Of a DNA stretch of 64,000 nt, positions 29,290 through 37,712 are shown one piece after another. The notes below the pieces were generated by a model. That model worked only from the letters and a program-made list of their open reading frames with translations. It was not told the origin of the DNA and did no database searches. Each line of letters starts with the position of its first letter. Within the stretch, counting starts at the first letter, position 1. Source of the DNA: Levilactobacillus lanxiensis (lineage in GTDB: Bacteria; Bacillota; Bacilli; Lactobacillales; Lactobacillaceae); assembly GCF_016861655.1 (NCBI RefSeq), contig NZ_BOLN01000010.1, forward strand, positions 94,147 to 158,146, given 5' to 3'. The position numbers and the translations under genes are program-made.

Positions 29290-30531
29290 ATGATCTATCA
29301 TGGTGAACCGTTGGACTTGATGCCAACGCTGGATTTGGCGGAAACGTACCCGTTACTCGAGTGCACACTGAGCCTGACGCACCCCATTGACGTTGCGCGG
29401 CTAAAAGCAGCCGTTGCGACCACCCAAACAGTGGTCCCTCAAGTGTTGGGCCGCTACAACTTACGCTGGAACCGCTTTGAAGATGCGGCGGATTCCCTGG
29501 ACCAAGTGATTGAAGAAATCCCGGCGATTCACGACCCGGGGCGGGGCAACCTGGACGTTTTGACCGGGCCCCAATTAAAAATTCAGATCATTCACCATCC
29601 GGCTTACGACGCCCTGCGCCTGTCAATGAGCCGCTTGTTAACGGATGGCGAGGGCTTTAAGCATTACCTGTACCTGTTGGCCGCGGCCTACGATGGCGAG
29701 GACCTGGCCAACTTTATCAATGAGCGTAGCGTGCGCAAAATTTTAGCCCACCTACGCCATCCCCATCGGGCGCTACCAACGTTGAATGGCAACTCGGACG
29801 AGACCTTTCCGAGTCTCCAAGGGGACGTGCACCATCACCGTGGCGAGGCGACCATCCCCCGGGTGGTGAGTCGGCGACTGCGGCAACGGACCCAGACGGA
29901 AAATGTGACAATGAATGCCATGCTCCTGTCAGCTTACGCGCTGTCGCTCTTTGCCTTAACTGGTGAAAAGCAGCTGATTATTCCCTATCAGGTCGACCTA
30001 CGTTTACACGGCCCAGTGGCCGCCAGCAACGTGGTTCAGGTCGCCAACCTGACTAGCGAAATGCCCATCCCGATTACGGTTGAAGATGGCGACCGGCTAG
30101 GCGACGTGGTCCAACGCACGCAAGCCACCATCAGTCGGCTACGTGACGAGTTGGCCTACCTGCCACCGCTGGTCGAATTGAATCGGATGAGTCGGGCGCT
30201 GCCACCGCAACTGGTGCGGCGATTGGCCGAAAAGCACCGCCCGCAAGCGGCCATTTCGTTTGCTAACTTCGGTCATATTGATCACACCCGCTTGGACTTT
30301 GGTGGCGTGGCGGTCACGCAGATTTACTTTGCTGGGGCTTACCGCACGATGCCGCATTTCCAGCTGACCGTGAGCGTGTATCATGATGCCTGGACGTTGG
30401 CCTTCCGCATGTTGGGGTCCGAACCGGACTATCAATTAGGCATTAAAATTTTAAAGAACGTCGTCGCCCAGCTGACACAGTGGGGACGTGAAGATCTGCC
30501 GGACAACTGCCGACTAGCTGACGAAGGCTAG
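29290..30531 (+). CDS. Condensation-fold (CoA-dependent acyltransferase superfamily) protein
   Basis: A 413-residue protein with the two-lobed chloramphenicol-acetyltransferase/condensation fold pattern. The N-lobe ends in LRLSMSRLLTDGEGFKHYLYLL, which sits where HHxxxDG is expected. The C-lobe has SAYALSLFAL, IPYQVDLRLHGP and AAISFANFGHID. The active-site pair HH is replaced by Ser114-Arg115, with Asp119-Gly120 kept. It resembles alcohol acetyltransferase/PapA-type proteins. RBS AAGGAGGGG lies upstream and a terminator follows. Confidence 0.7.
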   Translation: MIYHGEPLDLMPTLDLAETYPLLECTLSLTHPIDVARLKAAVATTQTVVPQVLGRYNLRWNRFEDAADSLDQVIEEIPAIHDPGRGNLDVLTGPQLKIQIIHHPAYDALRLSMSRLLTDGEGFKHYLYLLAAAYDGEDLANFINERSVRKILAHLRHPHRALPTLNGNSDETFPSLQGDVHHHRGEATIPRVVSRRLRQRTQTENVTMNAMLLSAYALSLFALTGEKQLIIPYQVDLRLHGPVAASNVVQVANLTSEMPIPITVEDGDRLGDVVQRTQATISRLRDELAYLPPLVELNRMSRALPPQLVRRLAEKHRPQAAISFANFGHIDHTRLDFGGVAVTQIYFAGAYRTMPHFQLTVSVYHDAWTLAFRMLGSEPDYQLGIKILKNVVAQLTQWGREDLPDNCRLADEG

Positions 30532-30551
30532 GTAGTGGTTAGGCAGACGCG

Positions 30552-30586
30552 AAAAGGGACTGTGACGGTTGTCACAGCCCCTTTTG
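30552..30586 (+). terminator. Terminator after the condensation-fold gene
   Basis: AAAAGGGACTGTGAC pairs with GTCACAGCCCCTTTT around GGTT (one mismatch), followed by a short T run. Confidence 0.88.
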
Positions 30587-30814
30587 TCAATCCAATTAAG
30601 GTGAGTGCCGCTAGTAACGCCACGTCCTTTGGGGGGAGTGCGATTCGTTAACTGGCGTGATCTGCATTTTTAGTGGACGGCCTTAATACGTTGTTTCACT
30701 TGCAGTGTAGCATAGGTCGCTGGTTGGCTGGTGGTGAGTGACTTGGCTGTGACCCAGAGTGGCCGAAGTGGCTAAAAAACGCCCACAGTTAACCTAATCA
30801 CCTAACCAACGGGG

Positions 30815-31052
30815 GTGAAAATGAGCTGGAATGCGATGACAGGCGTTCCCGGCGGCGGATTCAAAGTGCCTTGCTGTGGGGCCGGTTACAGCCTGAGGGG
30901 CGGGCTTTCACCTCGACTTTGAGCCGAAGGGCGGTCTCAAAGGTCGTCCCGTGCTCTAAGTAGAGAAAATCGCTCTACTAAGACCACCGACACAGCTGGT
31001 CACTTTGATCCGCCTCTGGTCACTGACACTGCGTAACCCAACTCAGTTTCGC
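30815..31052 (+). repeat. Structured 3'-UTR repeat, copy C
   Basis: This is the longest copy. The outer arms GTGAAAATGAGCTGG (30815-30829) and CCAACTCAGTTTCGC (31038-31052) pair. A long second stem follows (GGCGGATTCAAAGTGCC...GCTGTG with CACAGCTGGTCACTTTGATCCGCC). Then come the hairpins GACTTTGAG/CTCAAAGGTC and TCTAAGTAGAG/CTCTACTAAGA. It is 284 bp past the condensation-fold gene, in its sense orientation, and faces copy D. Confidence 0.85.
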
Positions 31053-31233
31053 TGGTTTTGTGGCTGATGTTGGTTTCGTCCATGTTGGCTTACTGTTGGC
31101 GTATTTGGCGGCGGTAGGGCCGCGGTTGGGAGTAACTGATAGGTAATTAAAAAGGGCGCAACCGTAGATTTGGTTGGGCCCTTCGTATCGACTAGAGTCA
31201 TATAGTTATTTTAAAAAGTTAACGCCGACTCGA

Positions 31234-31455
31234 GCTAAATTACACCAGCTCAATCAACTTCAGTGACCAGAGGTGGGCCAAGGTCCCCAGCTGTGTCGGT
31301 GGTCTTAGCTGAGGTTTCTCACGCAGCCTAGTCCACGGGGCAACCTTTGAGACCGTTTCTCAGGCTCAAAGTTGAGGTGGAAGCCCGATTCTCAGGCTGG
31401 AACCGACCCCACAGCAGGGGACCTTGAGTCCACCGCCGGGAACGACTGGTTTAGC
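31234..31455 (-). repeat. Structured 3'-UTR repeat, copy D
   Basis: A minus-strand copy whose 5' end lies 7 bp after the MFS transporter stop. The terminal GCTAAA/TTTAGC arms are kept. The long stem reads CAAGGTCCCC...GGGGACCTTG, with both strands changed relative to copy C. The CTTTGAG/CTCAAAG hairpin is conserved; the terminal hairpin is diverged. It is inverted relative to copy C across 181 bp. Confidence 0.85.
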
Positions 31456-31461
31456 AAAAGC

Positions 31462-32658
31462 CTATTTAGCCACCGCAGTTTTGGCTTGGTAGCGGACCAG
31501 GCCCAGGGCGCCCACATTGCAGACCAGCAACATGGTAGCCATAGCGGCGTAGGAGCTACCGGACAGGCCAACCAGTGGGGATGCCAGGCCACCGCAAGCG
31601 TTTTGCGCCAGACCGATGACGGCTGAAGCCCCGCCGGCGTTACTGGTAGCTTGGTCCATGATGATGGTGACTGTCAGTGTGAGCAGCGCCCCAATCAGAA
31701 TGACGAGAGCCAAAACGAGCACGCTGACGACCCAGACGTTAGCTGGGAACAGGAGCGTCACCAGTAAGACGGCACTGACCCCGGCCGCCAGCGTCAGGAG
31801 GCTGGTGACCTGTTGGCGATTGGTGAAGCGACTCGCGAGTTGACCGGGTAAGTTACTGCCAACCACGATGCCCAAACCATTGAAGGCGTAGAGCAGGCTA
31901 AACGTTTGCGGTGCCAGGCCAAAGCCCGTTTGGAAGACGAAGGTCGAGGCGGAAATGTAGCTGAAGAGTCCACCGTAGACCAGTCCCGTGGCTAGAATCA
32001 ACGGCCAGAAAGCGGGTTGCACCACCAATTTGCCCATGGTTGCCAAGGAGGCGGTGAAGCCGCCCGTTTGCCGTTGGTCAACAGGCAGCGATTCGTGGAG
32101 GCCAAACGCCACGGCCAGGGCGATGACCCAACCGATGATGGCCAGCAGGATGAAGATGGCTTGCCAGTCGACGTAGTGAATCATGAAGCCCCCAATAATG
32201 GGCGCGATGATGGGGAAGACCCCGTTGACGGTGTTTAGCAACGCGTAGAAGCGCGTCAATTTTTTACCGGAAAATAGGTCCCGCGCCACGGCTCGGGCCA
32301 ACACCTGACCGGTCGCGCCCGCCAGTCCCTGAATGAACCGCAGGATGATCAGGAGCGTGATCGAATGGATGAAGGCCATGGCCAGGGAGACCAGGCCGAA
32401 GATGATAAATCCCAGTACCAGCGGCTTGTGACGGCCATACTGGTCGGAGAGGGGGCCGGCAATCAATTGGCCCAGCGCCAGCCCAATCAGGCAGGCCGTG
32501 ATACTCAATTGCATCAACGAGGCACTGGTGGCAAATTGAATTTTCATTTGGGGGAGGGCCGGTAAGTAAAGATCAATGGCCAGGGGTCCGGTCGCACTCA
32601 CGGTCCCCAGGAGTAACGTCAGCCAAATTTGACGACGTCGAGAAAGCGTAGGATTCAA
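31462..32658 (-). CDS. MFS multidrug efflux transporter, Bcr/CflA family
   Basis: A 398-residue 12-helix drug:H+ antiporter. The family marks are TGPLAIDLYLPALPQMKIQF in helix 1 (motif D1 region), GPLSDQYGRHKPLVLGF (motif A) and LIILRFIQGLAGATGQVLARA (motif B). These fit Bcr/CflA-type bicyclomycin and chloramphenicol efflux pumps. The start is TTG with AAAGGG about 11 nt upstream. A near-perfect 35-bp palindrome lies about 53 bp upstream of the start. Repeat D begins right after the stop codon. Confidence 0.9.
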   Translation of the reverse strand: MNPTLSRRRQIWLTLLLGTVSATGPLAIDLYLPALPQMKIQFATSASLMQLSITACLIGLALGQLIAGPLSDQYGRHKPLVLGFIIFGLVSLAMAFIHSITLLIILRFIQGLAGATGQVLARAVARDLFSGKKLTRFYALLNTVNGVFPIIAPIIGGFMIHYVDWQAIFILLAIIGWVIALAVAFGLHESLPVDQRQTGGFTASLATMGKLVVQPAFWPLILATGLVYGGLFSYISASTFVFQTGFGLAPQTFSLLYAFNGLGIVVGSNLPGQLASRFTNRQQVTSLLTLAAGVSAVLLVTLLFPANVWVVSVLVLALVILIGALLTLTVTIIMDQATSNAGGASAVIGLAQNACGGLASPLVGLSGSSYAAMATMLLVCNVGALGLVRYQAKTAVAK

Positions 32659-33001
32659 AAACAGTCAGCCCTTTCATAAATAATAGAATAATTACTGCTA
32701 GAAACACTACTGGACCGCTACTCTGCCGGGCAGAATGGCGGTCCAGAACATCAGTTACTGACGTAAGTTCGTTTCCTTATTATTGCTGGAAATACGTCAA
32801 TTTGCAAGCGACATTTGAAAAAATGCCGGATTGTCAGCCAACAAAAACGTTACCCGCGGATTAATTTACGGGAAAACGTGGGACTTTCAGTCAGTAAATG
32901 GTAAGATGATACTTGACCCTCACTGATAGAAAAAGTTTTCCTAAGGGCAGTCGGGGTGTATGATAAAAATATATTAATATCTGAAAATAAGGAGCTCAAT
33001 C
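32659..33001. other. Divergent region MFS/lepB with 35-bp palindrome
   Basis: TGGACCGC...GCGGTCCA at 32711-32745 is a near-perfect 35-bp palindrome centred on CTGCCGGGCAG. It is upstream of the MFS gene and could be a hairpin in its leader or an operator. The rest is AT-rich and includes the lepB RBS AAGGAG (32989-32994). Confidence 0.6.
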
Positions 33002-33595
33002 ATGAAAGCATTAAAGGAAGTCATGAGTTGGATTATCCCTGTGATCATTGGGTTAGCCATCGCATTTGCGATTAAGTCGTTCGTCTTCACCCGGGTCCGG
33101 GTCGACGGGCCATCCATGGAACCGAACCTCCAAAACAACGAAAAGGTTTTTGCTTGGAAACAGGCTAGCGTCAAGCACCTGAGCGTCATCGTCTTTGATG
33201 CCCATGGCGAAGATCCTTCCGCTAAGCCCAACACCAACTACGTCAAGCGGGTCATTGGTCTGCCTGGCGATACGGTGACGAGCAAGAACGGCTACATCTA
33301 CGTCAACAAGAAGAAGGTTGATCAGGGCTTCATTTCCACCAGCGAACGGACTGCTGGGACTGGGAACTGGACGCTGGCTAGCCTGCAGAAGACCCAGAAG
33401 TGGAATGATGGTAAGAAAATCACCACGGTCGTGCCTAAGGGCAAATACTTCGTGCTGGGGGACCACCGGAGTGTTTCTAACGACAGTCGGTACTGGGGCT
33501 TCGTCGATAAGGACAAGGTCTTAGGGGTCGTTAAGGTGCCATTCTGGACGTCTAGCAAGACGCGCCGGGCCAATGTGAATAGCTTAGCTTATTAG
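33002..33595 (+). CDS. lepB: Signal peptidase I
   Basis: A 197-residue type I signal peptidase (S26) that cleaves Sec signal peptides. It has one N-terminal membrane anchor (about 8-28). Catalytic Ser38 lies in GPSMEPNL and catalytic Lys82 in YVKRVIGLPGD; the box E motif GDHRSVSNDSR is present. The inserted region between K82 and box E is typical of lactobacilli. It is a single gene with a terminator behind it. Confidence 0.95.
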   Translation: MKALKEVMSWIIPVIIGLAIAFAIKSFVFTRVRVDGPSMEPNLQNNEKVFAWKQASVKHLSVIVFDAHGEDPSAKPNTNYVKRVIGLPGDTVTSKNGYIYVNKKKVDQGFISTSERTAGTGNWTLASLQKTQKWNDGKKITTVVPKGKYFVLGDHRSVSNDSRYWGFVDKDKVLGVVKVPFWTSSKTRRANVNSLAY

Positions 33596-33605
33596 TTAAA
33601 ATGAG

Positions 33606-33638
33606 AGCGTGGAACCGTAATGGGGGCCACGCTTTTTT
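33606..33638 (+). terminator. lepB terminator
   Basis: AGCGTGG and CCACGCT pair around an 11-13 nt loop, followed by TTTTTT. Confidence 0.88.
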
Positions 33639-33707
33639 ACTGTCCTCAGACGGCATAGTGGCCGCTGTCCTTCGGGTTCTAAGGAGGCGGGTAACCGGCG
33701 TGTTTGC

Positions 33708-33736
33708 TTGACAATCGTGATAATTTAGTATATGCT
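33708..33736 (+). promoter_or_regulatory. Promoter of the MarR regulator
   Basis: -35 TTGACA (33708-33713), a 17-bp spacer and TATGCT (33731-33736), 32 bp before the start codon. Confidence 0.8.
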
Positions 33737-33768
33737 TGCGCACGTAATTTTAGAGAAGGAGGCGGCTT

Positions 33769-34227
33769 ATGGTCACCAGTAGCAATGATCCCGACATTTT
33801 AAAGTGGTTGTCGATTGCCAACCGTTACACGCGTATCGCGCTTGACCGGCGCCTCCAACCGTACCGGTTAAACGCCAGCATGTATTACTATATTTTACGG
33901 ATTCACGAACAACCGCGGTTGACGCAGGATAAGTTGATCAGCTTAACTTACCTGAACCCCAGCAACGTGACCCGGGCGGTCAATCAGTTGGTCAACTTGG
34001 GTTACGTGCGCAAGCGCCAATCCAAGGCGGACAAGCGCGTTTACGAGCTGTCGTTGACCAAGCGGGGCGAGGCGTTGTATCCCGATATTGTTAAATTGCG
34101 GCAGGAAGTGGCCGACAGCTTGCTCGCAGACGTGCCGGCAGATCAGCACGATGCGTTGGTTGCTCAGATTCGGCAGTTGGCCTTGCGGGCCGTGGGAAAC
34201 GAGACTGGGCCGGCTGATCAGACGTAG
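33769..34227 (+). CDS. MarR-family transcriptional regulator
   Basis: A 152-residue winged-helix regulator. The DNA-binding region is LTQDKLISLTYLNPSNVTRAVNQLVNLGYVRKRQSKADKRVYELSLT, with the MarR wing (DKRVYELSLTKRG). The N- and C-terminal helices would form the dimer. RBS AGAAGGAGG lies upstream. No target gene is adjacent on the same strand, and the ligand is unknown. Confidence 0.88.
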   Translation: MVTSSNDPDILKWLSIANRYTRIALDRRLQPYRLNASMYYYILRIHEQPRLTQDKLISLTYLNPSNVTRAVNQLVNLGYVRKRQSKADKRVYELSLTKRGEALYPDIVKLRQEVADSLLADVPADQHDALVAQIRQLALRAVGNETGPADQT

Positions 34228-34311
34228 GGTTGGTTTAAAAGTATACATAGGTTGATTGACGTGGTTAGGCGAGTGGGCCTGGTCACGTTTTTTCGTGTCG
34301 TCAAAAATTAA

Positions 34312-34383
34312 TTGCCTTTCTAAAGCGAAAGGGCTAGAATGAATCTATGTAAATTATGAGATTTTCATGAGAGTTCTCATGAA
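34312..34383 (+). promoter_or_regulatory. pepC promoter with downstream inverted repeat
   Basis: TTGCCT (34312-34317), 17 bp, TAGAAT (34335-34340). About 24 bp after the -10 is a perfect inverted repeat TTCATGAG-AGTT-CTCATGAA (34364-34383), placed where a repressor or leader hairpin would act. Confidence 0.7.
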
Positions 34384-34407
34384 GTCATCGCGAGAGGAGT
34401 TCGTTCT

Positions 34408-35739
34408 ATGCCAGAAACCAAGACCAATCATGAATTAACCGCTGCTGAGACGGCGGATTTACGTGCTGATTTACAAAAACAACCCGCCCACAATGTTGTG
34501 AGCCGGGCCGTTATCAAAAACGGGGTCCTCGCAGCGTCTGAAGATCCCCAAGCCACCGTGCGCTTGAACCGCACGTTCTCCGTGGAATTACCGACGGGGA
34601 AGGTCTCCAACCAGAAGCATTCCGGCCGTTGCTGGCTGTTTGCCACGTTGAACACGATTCGCCATCAATTTGCGGCGAAATACGACGTGAAGGACTTTGA
34701 ATTGTCCCAAAGCTATCTGTTCTTCTGGGATCGCGTGGAACGGGCCAACATGTTCTTCGACAATATTTTACGCACGGCCGACCAGCCACTCGATGACCGC
34801 GAAGTCGCTTACTACTTGGGCCATCCCGATAATGACGGTGGCCAGTGGGCCATGGGAGCGGCCCTCGTGCAGAAGTACGGGGTCGTTCCGGTGAGTGCCA
34901 TGCCAGAATCATTTAACAGCAATGATACGACCGGTATCGGAGCTGCGTTGAATCTGAAATTGCGTAAGGATGCACTGGCGCTGCGCCAATTGGTCGCGGA
35001 CGGTGCGGACGAGGACGCCATTGCGGAAACGCGGGCGCAAGCCTTAAAGGAAGTTTACCGGATGGCGGCCTACGCCTTCGGTGAACCTCCAACCACGTTT
35101 GACCTGGAATTCAAGGACGACAAGCAAAAGGTTCACCGCGCCGAAGGGTTAACGCCTCAAGGCTTCTTCCACGATTACTTTGACGTCGATCTTGATGACT
35201 ATGTCGTGATTGCTAACTCACCAGACAAGGCATTCAACCAACACTACAGCCTGCCTAGCCAGGACAACATCGTCGGTGGCAAGCACATCAGCTTCATCAA
35301 CTTACCACTGGCCGACATGAAGCAGGCCGCGATTGCCCAACTCCAGAGTGGTGAATCGGTCTGGTTCGGCAACGACGTCTTGCAACAAATGAGCCGGGAA
35401 CGCGGCTTCTTAGACAGTCACTTGTTCCAAGTCAGCGACCTATTCGGTGTCGACCTGAGCTTGACCAAGGCCCAACGCCTCGCTACGGGGGAGGCCAACG
35501 TGTCTCACGCCATGACGCTGACCGGGGTCAACCTGGTTGCTGATGAACCCAACCGTTGGAAGGTTGAAAACAGTTGGGGCGAGAAGAACGGCGACAAGGG
35601 GTACTTTGTCATGACCGACGACTGGATGGATGATTTCGTCTACGAAGTGGTCGTGCACAAGCGCTTCTTAACGCCAGAACAACAAGCCGTCTTAGCCACG
35701 ACACCACAGGCTTTGGCGCCTTGGGATTCCTTAGCATAA
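34408..35739 (+). CDS. pepC: Aminopeptidase C (bleomycin hydrolase family)
   Basis: A 443-residue cytoplasmic cysteine aminopeptidase (C1B) that trims peptides released by oligopeptide uptake. The catalytic residues are Cys75 (GRCWLFATLNTIRH), His367 (NVSHAMTLTGV) and Asn388 (ENSWGEKNGDKGYFVM). Length and all blocks match lactic acid bacterial PepC. RBS CGAGAGGAG lies upstream. Confidence 0.96.
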   Translation: MPETKTNHELTAAETADLRADLQKQPAHNVVSRAVIKNGVLAASEDPQATVRLNRTFSVELPTGKVSNQKHSGRCWLFATLNTIRHQFAAKYDVKDFELSQSYLFFWDRVERANMFFDNILRTADQPLDDREVAYYLGHPDNDGGQWAMGAALVQKYGVVPVSAMPESFNSNDTTGIGAALNLKLRKDALALRQLVADGADEDAIAETRAQALKEVYRMAAYAFGEPPTTFDLEFKDDKQKVHRAEGLTPQGFFHDYFDVDLDDYVVIANSPDKAFNQHYSLPSQDNIVGGKHISFINLPLADMKQAAIAQLQSGESVWFGNDVLQQMSRERGFLDSHLFQVSDLFGVDLSLTKAQRLATGEANVSHAMTLTGVNLVADEPNRWKVENSWGEKNGDKGYFVMTDDWMDDFVYEVVVHKRFLTPEQQAVLATTPQALAPWDSLA

Positions 35740-35744
35740 ACGAT

Positions 35745-35779
35745 AAAATCAGTCGTGCACCCTGGCGACTGATTTTTTA
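35745..35779 (+). terminator. pepC terminator
   Basis: The perfect arms AAAATCAGTCG and CGACTGATTTT are followed by T residues. Confidence 0.92.
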
Positions 35780-35788
35780 TTGGCAAAA

Positions 35789-35804
35789 TGTTTCATGTGA
35801 AACA
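35789..35804. promoter_or_regulatory. parS-like site (one mismatch)
   Basis: TGTTTCATGTGAAACA has one mismatch to the parS consensus. It is intergenic between pepC and the HAD hydrolase, about 19 kb from oriC. Confidence 0.85.
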
Positions 35805-35911
35805 TTGTCGACAGCTTTTTTCAAAAAGATAGGCGTTAACGCTGGCCAGTAGGCACCCGCAACGCGTAAAATAAGAGAGACGTTGGCAAGACAAATTGAT
35901 GAGGTGATCTG

Positions 35912-36550
35912 ATGCACAATTTTTTGTTTGATTTTGATAGTACGCTGGCCGATACCCGGGACGTGGCCGTGCTGGCGACCCAGCAGGCATACGCTGTTAA
36001 AGGCTTGACCCAACCCAGTCGGGAGGCGGTCGTGAGTTACATGGGCGTGCCGATTGAGGTATCCTTTGCGAAAATGGCAACGGAAACGCTCAGTGACACG
36101 GAATTGGCTGAACTCTATACAGAATTTCGCGCCCAGTATCACGAAGCTGAAAAGCTCGGTATCACCTTATTTGATGGGATTGCGGATACCTTAACGGCCT
36201 TGAAACAACGGGGGGACCATTTATACGTGGTTTCTAGCAAGCACTCGGTCCCGCTGCAACGCAACCTTGACCAACTTGGCCTGGGTCAAACCTTTGAGGC
36301 CATTAGTGGCTCCGATACGGTGAGCCATTACAAGCCAGCGCCCGATGGTATTTTAAGCTTGCTGGACCGGTTTGACTTGGCGGCTGATGAGAGTGTCATG
36401 ATCGGGGATGCCAAGTACGACATGCAGATGGGGCATAACGCTGGCGTAGCCACCGCTGCAGCTATGTGGGGCGCCGCCGACCCAGCCTCAGTGAAGGCTG
36501 AAAAGCCGACGTACTTGTTAAGTACCCCGGCGGAATTATTAACGATTTAA
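35912..36550 (+). CDS. HAD-family hydrolase (phosphoglycolate phosphatase-like)
   Basis: A 212-residue HAD-IA phosphatase. Motif I is FDFDSTLADT (Asp7, Asp9), motif II YVVSSKHS, motif III Lys in SHYKPAPDGI and motif IV MIGDAKYDMQMGHNAG. The small helical cap is at about 15-75. These features fit phosphoglycolate phosphatase/PpaX-type enzymes; the substrate is not defined. RBS TGAGGTGATC lies upstream. Confidence 0.85.
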   Translation: MHNFLFDFDSTLADTRDVAVLATQQAYAVKGLTQPSREAVVSYMGVPIEVSFAKMATETLSDTELAELYTEFRAQYHEAEKLGITLFDGIADTLTALKQRGDHLYVVSSKHSVPLQRNLDQLGLGQTFEAISGSDTVSHYKPAPDGILSLLDRFDLAADESVMIGDAKYDMQMGHNAGVATAAAMWGAADPASVKAEKPTYLLSTPAELLTI

Positions 36551-36996
36551 TGTTAGGTAGGAACGTTTGTCAGTGATGGCGGGACGTCCCTTTTTTTGGT
36601 TCCTGAGAAAACAAAAAACCGTCCCTGGTTAGAGGACGGTCAGGTCACCTACTTGGTTAGGGTAAGTGGATCATTTTATTGATAAATAAAATGAAAAAAG
36701 GTTGGTTAATAGGTTTTTATTGGTATGCTTGTATCCTAACTGGTAATTGTGAAGAAAGTGTGAAGGGAATTTATCAATTAATAATACAACTCATTAGATA
36801 TATCTAAACAGTTAGTGTAATAGGGGTATTTTAGGGATTAAAAGGGGGTTGGATTACTTTTATCTAATAGTTTACACACTGTTTTTGTGCGATTTCGCAG
36901 AATTTGACGCTACTTATTTGCTTAAAATTCGTAAAACTAATCGTGTTTATAATTTCATACATATGTTACATTTCGATAAAATTTTATTAAGAGATG
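36551..36996. other. AT-rich intergenic island without genes
   Basis: The first 90 bp hold a GGGACGTCCC element followed by T7 and an ACCGTCC/GGACGGT hairpin (near 36616-36641) preceded by A6, so it would terminate minus-strand reads. The next 300 bp (about 36670-36990) are strikingly AT-rich compared with the window and contain no ORF of note. Confidence 0.5.
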
Positions 36997-37035
36997 AAAA
37001 AATCACTTCCCGCCCGTGAGCTGGAGGTGATTTTT
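36997..37035. terminator. Bidirectional terminator
   Basis: AAAAAATCACTTCC (36997-37010) pairs with GGAGGTGATTTTT (37023-37035). It ends the His-rich protein gene on the minus strand. Confidence 0.88.
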
Positions 37036-37051
37036 AAGTTAATTCTCTACA

Positions 37052-37414
37052 TTAACCCATGTGATGATGGCAATGACCCATGGGTGCGTGTTCAGGGGCG
37101 TCATCCGCTAGCATTTGGGGCTTGCCGCTTGGATGGTGGTGACAGTGACCGCCCTTACCACCGTGACAATGACCGTGTTGGCAGCCGCCACCTAACTGGA
37201 GTTGCTTGGTTTTTTCACGTTCAATTTGGAGTTGTTTCTTGAGTTGGCGATTCTTCCAGAAGCCGTGTAGCATGGTGGTCACCGGGATGATCTCTAAGGA
37301 AATCACCGTCGGAATCAGCCAAGGGTTTTCGGAAACCAGTGTGCTGAAGCGTTCACGGTGTTCCTTGAATTCTGCGGGGTCCATAGTGTCCATGGTAAAC
37401 TTGTGTTTCAACAT
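37052..37414 (-). CDS. Small protein with His/Cys-rich metal-binding tail
   Basis: A 120-residue protein. The start ATG at 37414 has AGGAG 10 nt upstream; the in-frame GTG at 37423 abuts it. Residues 1-30 are charged, a short hydrophobic stretch follows (PWLIPTVISLEIIPVTTMLHG, one membrane segment), and then a charged coil (KNRQLKKQLQIEREKTKQLQ). The last 45 residues are packed with ligands: CQHGHCHGGKGGHCHHH and GHCHHHMG. This predicts binding of Ni, Zn or Cu, in the manner of His-rich storage or chaperone tails. The family is unknown. Confidence 0.7.
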   Translation of the reverse strand: MLKHKFTMDTMDPAEFKEHRERFSTLVSENPWLIPTVISLEIIPVTTMLHGFWKNRQLKKQLQIEREKTKQLQLGGGCQHGHCHGGKGGHCHHHPSGKPQMLADDAPEHAPMGHCHHHMG

Positions 37415-37483
37415 CAGTATCACACTCCTTTGGCCCTATCATACCCCAAAGAGAAAGCGCTGTCAGCCATTCTCTGCGACGGG

Positions 37484-37654
37484 TTAACGGTGGTTACGCC
37501 AGAGGCTGATTAGGTGGAGAATTCCCACGACCACAGCGATTCCCAGTACGCCCGTTTCTAGGAGGACGATGGCGGGGAGGTGACGGTGTCGTTGATAGAC
37601 TAGGACACCGCCAACGACCAGAATCGCCCCGATCCAGGGACCCAATTTTTTCAT
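37484..37654 (-). CDS. Small two-helix membrane protein
   Basis: A 56-residue protein starting MKKLGPWIGAILVVGGVLVY. The ATG at 37654 has GGAGGAAAC upstream. Two hydrophobic helices are separated by a basic loop (QRHRHLP), with a basic C-terminus (LWRNHR). The function is unknown. It is on the same strand as, and 70 bp upstream of, the His/Cys-rich protein gene, so the two may be co-transcribed. Confidence 0.65.
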   Translation of the reverse strand: MKKLGPWIGAILVVGGVLVYQRHRHLPAIVLLETGVLGIAVVVGILHLISLWRNHR

Positions 37655-37671
37655 AAAAGTTTCCTCCAAAC

Positions 37672-37702
37672 AAAAAACGGCTCTGCCAGCGCAGCGCCGT
37701 TT
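37672..37702 (-). terminator. Terminator of the lipoprotein gene
   Basis: AACGGCTCTGC/GCAGCGCCGTT arms around CAGC, followed on the minus strand by TTTTTTG. Confidence 0.88.
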
Positions 37703-37712
37703 CTCGGATAGT

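Noticed and set aside
37450..37467. cre-like AGAGAAAGCGCTGTCAGC upstream of the His-rich protein
   Set aside because: The essential T of the first TG is missing and it lies upstream of any visible promoter.
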